Assembly (NCBI RefSeq): GCF_029844725.1
Contig: NZ_JAOCKJ010000004.1
Location: 1 to 64,000 of the forward strand
Reading direction: 5' to 3'
Source: Pantoea sp. GD03673
Lineage (GTDB): Bacteria > Pseudomonadota > Gammaproteobacteria > Enterobacterales > Enterobacteriaceae
DNA length: 64,000 bases
Positions 17,664 through 25,588 of the stretch are shown piece by piece (within the stretch, counting starts at the first letter, position 1; the number at the start of each line of letters is the position of its first letter). Under the pieces are notes generated by a model. The model was not told the origin of the DNA, did not search any database, and worked only from the letters and a program-made list of their open reading frames with translations. A program made the translations under genes and the position numbers.

Positions 17664-18512
17664 TCAGGGTGTGACGTCAGTTTTGAACCACTTCTCGCTC
17701 AGCTTTTTCACTGTGCCGTCGGCCAGCGCGGCGTTAATTGCCTGATCCAGCCGGGCTTTCAGATCGTTGTCTGCCATGCGTACTCCCATCGCTTCGCCTT
17801 CACCCCAGATAGGGCCGCCCAGTTGAGGCCCGCTGAAGCTAAGGTTGCGGTTATCAGGTCTTGCCAGCATTGACTGTGCAAAGGTCACATCATCAAACAC
17901 CGCATCAATGCGCCCCGCCTGCAAATCCAGGATCGCATCCGCTGAACTGGTGTATTCACGGACATCCGCAACATCTTTAAAGTACTTGTCGATAAACGGC
18001 GTGTAGACCGTGCCGGAGGCGATACCGATCGTTTTGCCCTTCAGCGCCGCTTTCAGCGGCGCAATGGCGGTCTCCACGGTTTTAGCCTCATCGGTGAGCT
18101 TGATGATCTTACTGTCGGCGGGCAGCAATGATCCTTTCACCGTGATAAAGGTGGCGGGTGTTGAAGCGTAGGGCACGGTGAAATTCACCACTTTTTTGCG
18201 ATCGGGCGTAATCACAATCGCATCCATGATCACGTCATATTTTCCGGCATTCAGCCCGGCAATCATGCCATCCCAGTTCTGCACCACCAGCTTGCACTGA
18301 ATCGCCATGCGCTGGCAGAGGTCCGCCATCAGCTCCGGCTCGAAACCGCCCAGCTTGCCGCCCGGCAGGGTGAGGTTCCAGGGTTCATAACTGCCTTCAG
18401 TGGCAATGGTTATTGACTTCCATTCTTTAGCCTGGGCACTGACGCCACAGAGCAGCAGACTGGAAACCAGCGTAGTGAGACATAAACGACGAAGAGTCAG
18501 AGGGTGCGTCAT
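17664..18512 (-). CDS. Periplasmic amino acid-binding protein of the hut-linked ABC transporter
   Basis: 282 residues. The signal peptide ends CGVSAQA before KEWKSITIATEGSYEPWNLTLPGGKLGGFEPELMADLC, the ligand-binding start of family-3 solute-binding proteins. WDGMIAGLNAGKYDVIMDAIVITPDRKKVVNFTVPY and RIDAVFDDVTFA are further conserved segments. The GSYEPWN form resembles lysine/arginine/ornithine and histidine binders. First gene of the five-gene operon 18512-13744. Two HutC-type operators and a sigma54 promoter lie upstream, so it probably takes up histidine, urocanate or a related compound (inference). Confidence 0.9.
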   Translation of the reverse strand: MTHPLTLRRLCLTTLVSSLLLCGVSAQAKEWKSITIATEGSYEPWNLTLPGGKLGGFEPELMADLCQRMAIQCKLVVQNWDGMIAGLNAGKYDVIMDAIVITPDRKKVVNFTVPYASTPATFITVKGSLLPADSKIIKLTDEAKTVETAIAPLKAALKGKTIGIASGTVYTPFIDKYFKDVADVREYTSSADAILDLQAGRIDAVFDDVTFAQSMLARPDNRNLSFSGPQLGGPIWGEGEAMGVRMADNDLKARLDQAINAALADGTVKKLSEKWFKTDVTP

Positions 18513-18587
18513 ACGGTTCTCCTGAAAGTAGCGGCCTGGTGATCGCCCTGACGAGATTTAACATAAATTTCACAGGATGATATGTCA

Positions 18588-18597
18588 TGTATATACA
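18588..18597. promoter_or_regulatory. HutC-type operator, ABC operon, distal
   Basis: Perfect palindrome TGTATATACA, matching the TGTA-N2-TACA form I recall for HutC sites. It lies about 90 bp downstream of the predicted start site on the minus strand, and 95 bp from its partner at 18683. Confidence 0.7.
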
Positions 18598-18682
18598 AGT
18601 TAACGCAGAGCAGTTCATTGCCGGCTTTATCATTTTGTGAGCCAGACGGAATTTATTCAGATGAGCGATGCGCTGCAGCACT

Positions 18683-18712
18683 TGTACATACAACCTAGCA
18701 AAGGTTATGCCA
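18683..18712 (-). promoter_or_regulatory. sigma54 promoter and HutC-type operator of the ABC operon
   Basis: On the minus strand TGGCATAACCTTTGCT (18712-18697) has GG and GC at the exact -24/-12 spacing. The predicted start near 18686 falls inside TGTACATACA (18683-18692), a TGTA-N2-TACA operator. Bound repressor would cover the start site. Confidence 0.72.
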
Positions 18713-18774
18713 GCTCTGCAAAAGCGATGAATGAAGGCGGAAGTGTGGGAGCAGACAAAGAGCCTGCCCCCGCC

Positions 18775-18812
18775 TGCACCTGATTAGCGCAGCGATGCAC
18801 CAGCGTGACGCA
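18775..18812 (-). promoter_or_regulatory. Tandem NtrC-like sites upstream of the ABC operon
   Basis: TGCACCTGATTAGCGCA (18775-18791) and TGCACCAGCGTGACGCA (18796-18812) match 11 and 12 of the 14 specified positions of TGCACCA-N3-TGGTGCA. Their centres lie about 97 and 118 bp upstream of the predicted sigma54 start. Confidence 0.6.
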
Positions 18813-18828
18813 TCGCCGCCGGGAAAGA

Positions 18829-19620
18829 TTATTGCGCCCTGGCCTGTGCCAGCATGGCGTGGATCAGTGATTTGAGCACTTTCTGTAACGCTGCAGCACG
18901 CGCCTGCTGCCAGGCGTAAGGCGGCGTCTCATCCATGTAGTTGAGCTGCGCCAGTTCCAGCTGAATCGCCTCAATCTGCTGCTGCGGCTGGCCATAGGCG
19001 CGGGTGATGTAGCCGCCTTTGAAGCGCCCATTGATCACCCAGCTGTAGTCGTGCTGTGCGGCGCACACCGCTTCTGCGGCCGCGCTCATGTGAGGCGTGC
19101 AGCTTGCGCCATCGATGGTGCCAATATTGATATCGGGCAGACGCCCCTCAAACAGGCGGGGAATTTCGCTGGCAATAGAGTGTGCGTCAAACAACAGCGC
19201 GTAGCCGTGCTGCTCTTTAAGCCGCGCCAGCTCCTGCTGAATCTGCTGATGATAGGGTTGCCAGATCTGATCGATATAACCCTGACGCGCCGTGGCATCG
19301 GGCGTTTTACCGGGCGCAAAGGTCGGCGTGCCGTCGAACAGAGTTTCCGGGAACAGGCCGGTGGTGGCGCTGGTGTAGAGCGGCTGATTATCAGGCGGGC
19401 GATTAAGGTCAACCACATAACGGGAGTAGCGACCGATTAAGACGCTGGCCCCGAGATCGCGCACAAAATCATACAGCAGCGGAATATGCCAGTCGGTATC
19501 GGGTAAGCCGCGTGCAGCCTCACTCAATCCGGCCTCCACCTCTGGCGTCAGTTCAGTACCGGCGTGGGGAATGCTGACCAGCAGCGGCAGGCTGCCCTGG
19601 GTAAAATGGAAAGGGTTCAT
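18829..19620 (-). CDS. hutG: N-formylglutamate deformylase HutG
   Basis: 263 residues of the N-formylglutamate amidohydrolase family. It has the metal motif [25 protein letters not shown] and [18 protein letters not shown], which mark this type of HutG rather than the arginase-like formiminoglutamase. It hydrolyses N-formyl-L-glutamate to glutamate and formate, the last step of the five-step pathway started by HutF. Its ATG overlaps the hutI stop (ATGA at 19617-19620). It is the second gene of hutIG. Confidence 0.93.
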   Translation of the reverse strand: MNPFHFTQGSLPLLVSIPHAGTELTPEVEAGLSEAARGLPDTDWHIPLLYDFVRDLGASVLIGRYSRYVVDLNRPPDNQPLYTSATTGLFPETLFDGTPTFAPGKTPDATARQGYIDQIWQPYHQQIQQELARLKEQHGYALLFDAHSIASEIPRLFEGRLPDINIGTIDGASCTPHMSAAAEAVCAAQHDYSWVINGRFKGGYITRAYGQPQQQIEAIQLELAQLNYMDETPPYAWQQARAAALQKVLKSLIHAMLAQARAQ

Positions 19621-20834
19621 TGCGGTTCTCCACGATAAATAACGGTACAGGGCAGTTCACCACCCAGCCAGTAAACCAGTTCTGCCGGACGGGCCAGCGG
19701 CCAGTGGACGAAGTTTGCCACTTTTCCCGCCTCCAGCGAGCCGTGACTTTCCGCCAGTCCCAGCGCTTTTGCCCCCCACAGGGTCACGCCCGCCAGCGCC
19801 TCTTCCGGCGTCATGCCAAACAGGGTGCAGCCCATATTGAGCATCAGGCGCAGCGACAATGCAGGCGAAGTGCCGGGATTGGCATCACTGGCCAGCGCCA
19901 TCGGCACGCCGTGTCGCCGGAAGGAATCCACCGGCGGGCGCTGGGTTTCGCGCAGCAGATAAAACGCACCGGGCAGCAGCACCGCCACCGTGCCATGCTG
20001 CGCCATCGCACGGGCATCCTCTTCGGTGGCATATTCAAGATGGTCAGCCGAAAGCGCACCATAGCGGGCTGCCAGTGCAGCGCCCCCCAGCGCCGAAAGC
20101 TGTTCCGCATGCAACTTCACCGGCATACCCAGCGCGACTGCCCGGTCAAACACCCGCGCCACCTGCTCGGGTGAAAAGGCGAGATGCTCGCAGAATGCAT
20201 CCACTGCATCCGCCAGTCCCAGCGCCTGCACCTGCGGCAGCAGCCGCTCGCAGATGATATCCACCCAGCCCTCCGGGTCGTGCTTAAATTCCGGTGGAAA
20301 GGCGTGGGCCGCCAGACAGGTGGCGCGGACATCGGCCGCTACGGTTTCTCCCAGCTGGCGAATTGCCCGTAGCATCCGCAGTTCGCTCTCTTCATCCAGG
20401 CCATAGCCGGACTTGATCTCCACGGTGGTCACACCCTCTGCCAGCAGGCGATCGAGCCGCCAGCGGGCTGCGGCCACCAGCTCCTCTTCAGTCGCCGCCC
20501 GTGTGGCGCGCACGGTTGAGAGGATGCCGCCACCCTGCGCGGCAATCTCTGCGTAACTGACGCCATTCAGACGTTTCTCAAACTCCTGACTGCGGTCGCC
20601 GCCGAATACCAGATGGGTATGACAATCCACCAGCCCCGGCGTCACAATGCCGCCCGGCAGATGATGATGCTGATCGGCGACGAACGCGGGCATCTCCGCT
20701 TCTGGCCCCACCCACACCAGCCTGCCCGCCCGCACCGCCAGCGCGCCCTCAGGTATCAGATGGTACTTTCCGTCACGCATGGTGACCAGATCCGCCCCGG
20801 TCCACACCGTCTCTACGTGCATCTCTTCTGCCAT
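19617..20834 (-). CDS. hutI: Imidazolonepropionase HutI
   Basis: 405 residues of the amidohydrolase superfamily. The metal motif [20 protein letters not shown] is followed by [29 protein letters not shown] and [24 protein letters not shown], which are diagnostic for HutI. It converts 4-imidazolone-5-propionate to N-formimidoyl-L-glutamate. Divergent from hutF with an 81-bp shared control region containing a HutC-type operator. The start at 20834 is four codons upstream of a second Met (MHVETVW); either is possible. Confidence 0.95.
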   Translation of the reverse strand: MAEEMHVETVWTGADLVTMRDGKYHLIPEGALAVRAGRLVWVGPEAEMPAFVADQHHHLPGGIVTPGLVDCHTHLVFGGDRSQEFEKRLNGVSYAEIAAQGGGILSTVRATRAATEEELVAAARWRLDRLLAEGVTTVEIKSGYGLDEESELRMLRAIRQLGETVAADVRATCLAAHAFPPEFKHDPEGWVDIICERLLPQVQALGLADAVDAFCEHLAFSPEQVARVFDRAVALGMPVKLHAEQLSALGGAALAARYGALSADHLEYATEEDARAMAQHGTVAVLLPGAFYLLRETQRPPVDSFRRHGVPMALASDANPGTSPALSLRLMLNMGCTLFGMTPEEALAGVTLWGAKALGLAESHGSLEAGKVANFVHWPLARPAELVYWLGGELPCTVIYRGEPQ

Positions 20835-20855
20835 CGCTGCCTCATGCCTCCGCCG

Positions 20856-20892
20856 TTTACACTGTGCCTCAAAGTATGTATATGTATATACA
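20856..20892 (+). promoter_or_regulatory. hutF promoter with HutC-type operator (shared with hutI)
   Basis: -35 TTTACA (20856-20861), 17-bp spacer, -10 TATATG (20879-20884). The palindrome TGTATATACA (20883-20892) starts at the -10 and would block hutF. It also lies within 60 bp of the divergent hutI start. Confidence 0.65.
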
Positions 20893-20915
20893 ACTACATC
20901 CGATGAGGATCAACC

Positions 20916-22271
20916 ATGACGACTTTTTTTGCCCCGCGTGCATTACTGGCGGAAGGCTGGCAGCAGCAGGTGCGTATCACGGTCAATCAGGCCGGTTTTA
21001 TCGACTCTGTTACCCCGGAAAGCCACGCGGATCAGGCTATCCACCTCAACGGCGAGGTGATCCCGGCGATCGCCAACCTGCACTCGCACGCCTTCCAGCG
21101 GGCGATGGCGGGTCTGGCGGAAGTGGCGGGCGATCCACAGGATAGTTTCTGGACCTGGCGGGATCTGATGTACCGCATGGTGCAGCGTCTGACCCCGCAG
21201 CAGGTGGGCGATATCGCCGCCCTGCTCTACATTGAGATGCTGAAAGGCGGCTACACCCAGGTGGCTGAATTTCACTATCTGCACCACGACCCCAGCGGCT
21301 CGCGCTACCCGGATGATGCGATGCTGCAACAGCTGATTGAAGCAGCGGAGATTGCCGGTATCGGCCAGACCCTGCTGCCGGTGCTCTACAGCTACAGCGG
21401 CTTTGGCAGCCAGCCAGCGGCGGCGGGTCAGAAGCGTTTTATCCAGCAAACCGATTACTACCTGCAACAGCAGACCCGACTTGATGCGTGGCAGCAGCAG
21501 CGACCACTGCTGAACCGTGGCCTCTGTTTTCATTCCCTGCGGGCGGTCAGTGAGAGCCAGATGCACGACGTACTGGCGGCCAGCGATCCGGCGCTGCCGG
21601 TGCATATTCATGTGGCTGAACAGCAGAAAGAGGTCAATGATTCGCTGGCGTGGAGTGGCGAACGCCCGGTGGCCTGGCTGCTGAACCGTTTTGCAGTCGA
21701 TGCGCGCTGGTGCCTGATCCACGCCACCCATCTGGATGAGAGCGAACTGTCGCGTCTTGCGCAAAGCGGCGCGGTGGCGGGCCTCTGTCCAACCACCGAA
21801 GCCAACCTGGGCGACGGCATTTTCCCGGCGGCAGACTATATCGCGCAGGGCGGACGCTGGGGCATCGGCTCTGACAGCCATGTCTCGCTGAGCGCCCAGG
21901 AAGAGCTGCGCTGGCTGGAGTATGCCCAGCGACTGCGCGACCAGCGCCGCAACCGCATTACCCTGCCCGGCCAGCCGTCGGTGGGCGATCTGCTGTGGCA
22001 ACAGGCGGCGGCGGGCGGCGCGCAGGCGTGTGGCATTCAGCAGGGCACGCTGGCGGTGGGTCAGCGCGCCGACTGGCTGGTGCTGCGTGATGAGGCATGG
22101 CTCGGCAGCGTGGCATCCCACGCCGTGCTGAACCGCTGGCTGTTTGCCGGGCAGCGCGATCAGATTCGGGACGTCTATGTCGCGGGTAAAGCCGTGATCG
22201 AAGAGGGGATGCATCCGCAGCAGGCGGCGTGTGCCGCACGCTTTGCAAAGGCAATGGCGGCGCTGCAATGA
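20916..22271 (+). CDS. hutF: Formimidoylglutamate deiminase HutF
   Basis: 451 residues, amidohydrolase superfamily. NLHSHAFQRAMAGLAE supplies the first metal His pair, followed by HIHVAEQQKEVNDSLAW, LIHATHLDESE and GIGSDSHVSLSAQEELRWLEYAQRLR, typical of formiminoglutamate deiminases. It releases ammonia from N-formimidoyl-L-glutamate to give N-formylglutamate, which HutG then cleaves. Together they define the five-step route rather than direct formamide release. GAGG precedes the ATG. hutD overlaps its stop. Confidence 0.94.
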   Translation: MTTFFAPRALLAEGWQQQVRITVNQAGFIDSVTPESHADQAIHLNGEVIPAIANLHSHAFQRAMAGLAEVAGDPQDSFWTWRDLMYRMVQRLTPQQVGDIAALLYIEMLKGGYTQVAEFHYLHHDPSGSRYPDDAMLQQLIEAAEIAGIGQTLLPVLYSYSGFGSQPAAAGQKRFIQQTDYYLQQQTRLDAWQQQRPLLNRGLCFHSLRAVSESQMHDVLAASDPALPVHIHVAEQQKEVNDSLAWSGERPVAWLLNRFAVDARWCLIHATHLDESELSRLAQSGAVAGLCPTTEANLGDGIFPAADYIAQGGRWGIGSDSHVSLSAQEELRWLEYAQRLRDQRRNRITLPGQPSVGDLLWQQAAAGGAQACGIQQGTLAVGQRADWLVLRDEAWLGSVASHAVLNRWLFAGQRDQIRDVYVAGKAVIEEGMHPQQAACAARFAKAMAALQ

Positions 22272-22831
22272 TGGCCCGTTTCACTTACGCGGAGCTGGCG
22301 GTCAGCCGCTGGCGCAACGGCGGTGGCGAGACCCGCGAAATTATCCGCTTTCCGCCCGGCGCTGAGCACTTCGGCTGGCGCGCCAGCATTGCCACGCTGG
22401 CGCAGGACGGCCCCTTTTCTGCCTTTGCGGGCATTGATCGGGTGATTACCCTGCTGCACGGCGATCCGGTGCGGTTAACCGCGCCTGATGTGCAGCACCT
22501 GCTCACCCCGCAGCAGCCCTGGGCGTTTGCCGGTGAACTTGAATTGATGGCGCAGCTGCAGGGCAGCGTCAGCGAAGATTTCAATATCATGACCCGACGG
22601 GACGAATGGCAGGCCGAAGTTGAGGTCGTCACCACGCCGGTCAGGAGTCTGCACGGCGTCGCCTGGGTATTGGCGGGCGCGTGGCAGACCGCTGACGGGG
22701 AGAAGCTGCACCCGCATCAGGGCGCATGGTGGGTCGATGAGGAGACGGCGCTTAGCCCGTGCGAATCCGGGGCCCGCCTGCTGTTTACCCGGCTTAGAGC
22801 CTATCCCAGTAGGCGTAATTGTTGCAGGTAG
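22268..22831 (+). CDS. hutD: HutD cupin protein, 3' end formed by a palindromic element
   Basis: 187 residues, HutD/Ves-type cupin: VSRWRNGGGETREIIRFPPGAEHFGWRASIATLAQDGPFSAFAGIDRVITLL and FNIMTRRDEW. HutD is conserved in hut operons. In Pseudomonas it is proposed to temper hut expression by binding urocanate or a similar metabolite; the exact role is unsettled. The ATG at 22268 overlaps the hutF TGA. The last dozen residues (RAYPSRRNCCR) and the TAG stop come from the 146-bp palindrome that begins at 22796, so the native C-terminus may have been replaced. Confidence 0.88.
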   Translation: MMARFTYAELAVSRWRNGGGETREIIRFPPGAEHFGWRASIATLAQDGPFSAFAGIDRVITLLHGDPVRLTAPDVQHLLTPQQPWAFAGELELMAQLQGSVSEDFNIMTRRDEWQAEVEVVTTPVRSLHGVAWVLAGAWQTADGEKLHPHQGAWWVDEETALSPCESGARLLFTRLRAYPSRRNCCR

Positions 22832-22941
22832 TCTGGACACGGACAGCGCGGAACAACTGGAGCGTACACGTAGTACGTGAGGATTGTGAGCACTGCCCAA
22901 GTTCAGACTGACAAATAAAATAGCCTAATGGGCTCGGCTCT
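22796..22941. repeat. 146-bp imperfect palindromic intergenic element
   Basis: The left arm AGAGCC-TAT-CCCAGTAGGC (from 22796) pairs with the right arm GCCTAATGGG-CTC-GGCTCT (to 22941). Near the middle is CACGTA-G-TACGTG (22867-22879). It fills the gap between the convergent hutD and hutC and overlaps the 3' end of hutD. The phrase around the central palindrome is familiar to me from enterobacterial intergenic regions, but I cannot name the family with certainty. Confidence 0.75.
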
Positions 22942-23696
22942 TAACCGTGCCCCCTGAAGCGACCCAGCAGTTTGTAACGTGAGCCGGGATAGAGCAGACG
23001 CGCATAGGTCACGATTTTTGTGTCGCTCCAGGTCTGACGGCGAATCAGCAGACAGGGTTCGTGTTCATCCAGCGACAGGTGTTTACGCTGACGCGCATCG
23101 GGCAGCACTGCTTCAACAATGTGCTCGCCTGCTGTCAGCGGCGCGACCCGCATCAGATACGTGTAGGGCGTCATCTGCTGATAATCCTGCGTCAGGTAGT
23201 CAGGGGCGACCAGCGGATTCACCAGACGGTCCTCAAGCTGCACCGGCAGGTCATTTTCGTAATGCACAATCAGCGAATGGTAGAGCGTCTGCCCGGTGGT
23301 GAGTCCCAGCACGGCAGCCTGCTCGGGATCGGCTTTGTTCTGGCCGATAGCAAGAATTTTACAGCTGTGCTGATGACCGCGCTGCGCGATCTCATCGGCG
23401 ATGTTATGCACCTCCAGCATGGCGGTGTAGCCTTTCATCTCGGCCACGAAGGTGCCAACGCCCTGCATTCGCACCAGGTAGCCTTCGCTGGTCAGTTCAC
23501 GCAGCGCCCGGTTAATGGTCATGCGGCTGACGCCCAGTTCATTAACCAGTTCACTTTCTGATGGCACACGCTGATTCGCTTTCCACAACCCTTCACGGAT
23601 CTGGCTGACGATGGCCTGCTTGACCCGCTGATAGATCGGCGCGGGTTCATCGCTCATCGCCGCCGCCAGTTGTGCCAGTGCCGTATGCTCAACCAT
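22941..23696 (-). CDS. hutC: Histidine utilisation repressor HutC (GntR/UTRA family)
   Basis: 251 residues. A GntR winged helix (IYQRVKQAIVSQIREGLWKANQRVPSESELVNELGVSRMTINRALRELTSEGYLVRMQGVGTFVAE, given here only as landmarks from about residue 20 to 85) is followed by a UTRA effector domain ending CLLIRRQTWSDTKIVTYARLLYPG. It represses hut genes and is released by urocanate in characterised homologues. I chose ATG 23696 with AAGGA upstream; the frame extends 39 codons further but through the operator. TGTATATACA at 23749-23758 points to autoregulation. Confidence 0.93.
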   Translation of the reverse strand: MVEHTALAQLAAAMSDEPAPIYQRVKQAIVSQIREGLWKANQRVPSESELVNELGVSRMTINRALRELTSEGYLVRMQGVGTFVAEMKGYTAMLEVHNIADEIAQRGHQHSCKILAIGQNKADPEQAAVLGLTTGQTLYHSLIVHYENDLPVQLEDRLVNPLVAPDYLTQDYQQMTPYTYLMRVAPLTAGEHIVEAVLPDARQRKHLSLDEHEPCLLIRRQTWSDTKIVTYARLLYPGSRYKLLGRFRGHG

Positions 23697-23748
23697 TTGC
23701 TGTTCCTTATGCTGAAAGTCCCCTGAGTTTACTGTCTCACTGCGTGAA

Positions 23749-23758
23749 TGTATATACA
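23749..23758. promoter_or_regulatory. HutC-type operator upstream of hutC
   Basis: Perfect palindrome TGTATATACA 53 bp upstream of the hutC start, identical to the sites at 18588 and 20883. Confidence 0.72.
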
Positions 23759-23773
23759 TCCAGCAGCTTCCAC

Positions 23774-23812
23774 CTTGCCCCACTGGTGCAACCTGCGCAT
23801 CCTGATGGTGCA
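23774..23812 (+). promoter_or_regulatory. Tandem NtrC-like sites upstream of hutH
   Basis: CGCATCCTGATGGTGCA (23796-23812) matches 11 of 14 specified NtrC positions, and CTTGCCCCACTGGTGCA (23774-23790) matches 9. Both carry an intact TGGTGCA half-site. Their centres are about 98 and 120 bp upstream of the predicted sigma54 start. Confidence 0.55.
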
Positions 23813-23875
23813 CTCTCCTGGAAACGTTTCACGCGCAACCCGCGCCGGACGGACGATCGATTTTTGTGATCGGCC

Positions 23876-23891
23876 TGGCACGGCACTTGCT
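23876..23891 (+). promoter_or_regulatory. hutH sigma54 promoter
   Basis: TGGCACGGCACTTGCT is a full match to the -24/-12 consensus TGGCACG-N4-TTGCW. Predicted start near 23902, giving a leader of about 120 nt before hutH. Confidence 0.8.
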
Positions 23892-23904
23892 TACTTCACT
23901 TGAT

Positions 23905-23914
23905 TGTATAGACA
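23905..23914. promoter_or_regulatory. HutC-type operator at the hutH start site
   Basis: TGTATAGACA inside the dyad TTGT-N4-ACAA (23904-23915), one base from the TGTA-N2-TACA form. It covers about +3 to +12. A second TAGACAAG follows at 23919-23926. Confidence 0.6.
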
Positions 23915-24002
23915 AGCATAGACAAGGGTTAACGCTTATGTTTCACTCGCATTATTCCGCTGGTTCAGGGCAAGGAAAGCAGCTTAGCCATGCCAGCACA
24001 CG

Positions 24003-24012
24003 TGTATAGACA
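24003..24012. promoter_or_regulatory. Second HutC-type operator in the hutH leader
   Basis: TGTATAGACA, identical to the site at 23905 and 98 bp downstream of it, ending 10 bp before the hutH ATG. Confidence 0.55.
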
Positions 24013-24022
24013 GGAGTAGACT

Positions 24023-25573
24023 ATGTCAGGTTCATTTCAGGCATTGCGCCTGGTGCCCGGCGAGGTGGACCTCGCCACATTACGCGCTATCTATCAGGGT
24101 AATGTCACACTGAGTCTCGACGACAGTGCGCGTCAGGCGATTGCAGCAGCGCAACAGACCGTGGATGCCATTGTCGCCTCCGGCAACGTGGTGTATGGCA
24201 TTAATACCGGCTTTGGCAAGCTGGCACAGACGCAGATCCCGGCCAGCAGGCTGGCGGATCTCCAGCGCAATCTGGTGCTGTCACACAGCGTCGGGCTGGG
24301 CGAACTGCTGCCCGACAATGTCACCCGTCTGGTGGTCGCCACCAAAATCATCAGCCTGGCGCGCGGTCACTCCGGCGTGCGCATCGAACTGGTTGAGGCG
24401 CTACTGGCGCTGTTCAATGCGGGCGTGATGCCCTGCATTCCTGAAAAAGGCTCGGTCGGTGCCTCCGGCGATCTGGCTCCGCTGGCGCACATGTCGCTGA
24501 TGCTGCTGGGCGAGGGTCAGGTGCGGCGCAATGGCACGCTGATCCCGGCTACAGAAGGACTGGCAGGCGTGGGCCTGTCGCCGTTTGTGCTCGGTCCGAA
24601 AGAGGGACTGGCGCTGCTCAACGGCACTCAGGTATCAACCGCGCTGGCGCTGCGCGGCCTGTTCGAAGGGGAAAACCTGTTTGCCGCCGGTCTGATGGCC
24701 GGTGCGCTGTCGCTGGAGGCGATCAAAGGCTCGCTGAAACCGTTCGATACCCGTATTCATCAGGCACGCGGCCAGCAGGGCCAGATTGCGGTCGCGGCAG
24801 CCGTCAGCACCCTGATTGCGGGCAGTGAAATTCTGCAGTCGCATACGCATTGCGGCCGCGTTCAGGACCCCTACTCCATTCGCTGCGTGCCTCAGGTCAT
24901 GGGTGCCTGTCTGGATAACATCCGTCATGCAGCACGGATTCTGGAAATCGAAGCAAACGCAGCCTCAGACAACCCGCTGGTGTTCAGCGACAGCGGCGAT
25001 GTGATCTCCGGGGGTAATTTCCACGCTGAGCCGGTGGCCTTTGCTGCTGACATCCTGGCGCTGGCGATTGCTGAAGTCGGGGCCATTTCTGAACGGCGAC
25101 TGGCGCTGCTGCTGGACAGCGGCCTGTCGGGCCTGCCGCCCTTCCTGGTAAGCGACGGCGGCGTCAACTCCGGCTTTATGATCGCCCAGGTCACCGCTGC
25201 CGCGCTGGCTTCTGAGAACAAATCGCTGGCCCATCCGGGCAGCGTCGACAGCCTGCCCACCTCCGCGAATCAGGAAGATCACGTTTCGATGGCGACCTAC
25301 GCCGCCCGCCGTCTCGGCAGCATGTGCTTTAACAGCGCGGCCGTCGTCGGCATTGAGGCGATGGCCGCCGCGCAGGGAATTGAATTTAACCGGCCGCTGA
25401 AAAGCTCCTCGCTGATCGAGCAGGCCATTGACACCATCCGCGAGCAGGTTGCCTTCCTTGAGGAAGATCGTCTGCTGGCACCGGATATCGAGGCAATGCG
25501 TCAGTGGGCTAGCCGCGCTGACTGGCCTCAGGCATTGACCGCGCTGCTGCCGAGCATGCACCCAACTTCTTGA
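24023..25573 (+). CDS. hutH: Histidine ammonia-lyase HutH
   Basis: 516 residues. The MIO prosthetic group forms from Ala147-Ser148-Gly149 within [29 protein letters not shown], the LLNGTQ motif and [16 protein letters not shown] (catalytic Tyr284) complete the active site. It deaminates L-histidine to urocanate. AGGAG lies eight bases before the ATG. The next gene, hutU, follows after 15 bp. Expression is predicted to need sigma54 plus an NtrC-type activator and to be blocked by HutC at two operators in the leader. Confidence 0.96.
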   Translation: MSGSFQALRLVPGEVDLATLRAIYQGNVTLSLDDSARQAIAAAQQTVDAIVASGNVVYGINTGFGKLAQTQIPASRLADLQRNLVLSHSVGLGELLPDNVTRLVVATKIISLARGHSGVRIELVEALLALFNAGVMPCIPEKGSVGASGDLAPLAHMSLMLLGEGQVRRNGTLIPATEGLAGVGLSPFVLGPKEGLALLNGTQVSTALALRGLFEGENLFAAGLMAGALSLEAIKGSLKPFDTRIHQARGQQGQIAVAAAVSTLIAGSEILQSHTHCGRVQDPYSIRCVPQVMGACLDNIRHAARILEIEANAASDNPLVFSDSGDVISGGNFHAEPVAFAADILALAIAEVGAISERRLALLLDSGLSGLPPFLVSDGGVNSGFMIAQVTAAALASENKSLAHPGSVDSLPTSANQEDHVSMATYAARRLGSMCFNSAAVVGIEAMAAAQGIEFNRPLKSSSLIEQAIDTIREQVAFLEEDRLLAPDIEAMRQWASRADWPQALTALLPSMHPTS

Positions 25574-25588
25574 ATTAAGGAATCTTTC

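Noticed and set aside
18681..18693. CTTGTACATACAA as an MlrA-type half-site rather than HutC
   Set aside because: No paired TGTACAA at 12-13 bp spacing; it fits TGTA-N2-TACA and the hut context better.
20943..22268. A 441-codon minus-strand open frame opposite hutF
   Set aside because: High-GC shadow; low-complexity Arg/His/Gln composition, no family pattern, and hutF is certain on the other strand.
22861..22882. Central CACGTAGTACGTG as a stand-alone operator
   Set aside because: It is the middle of the larger palindromic element between convergent genes, where no promoter is expected.
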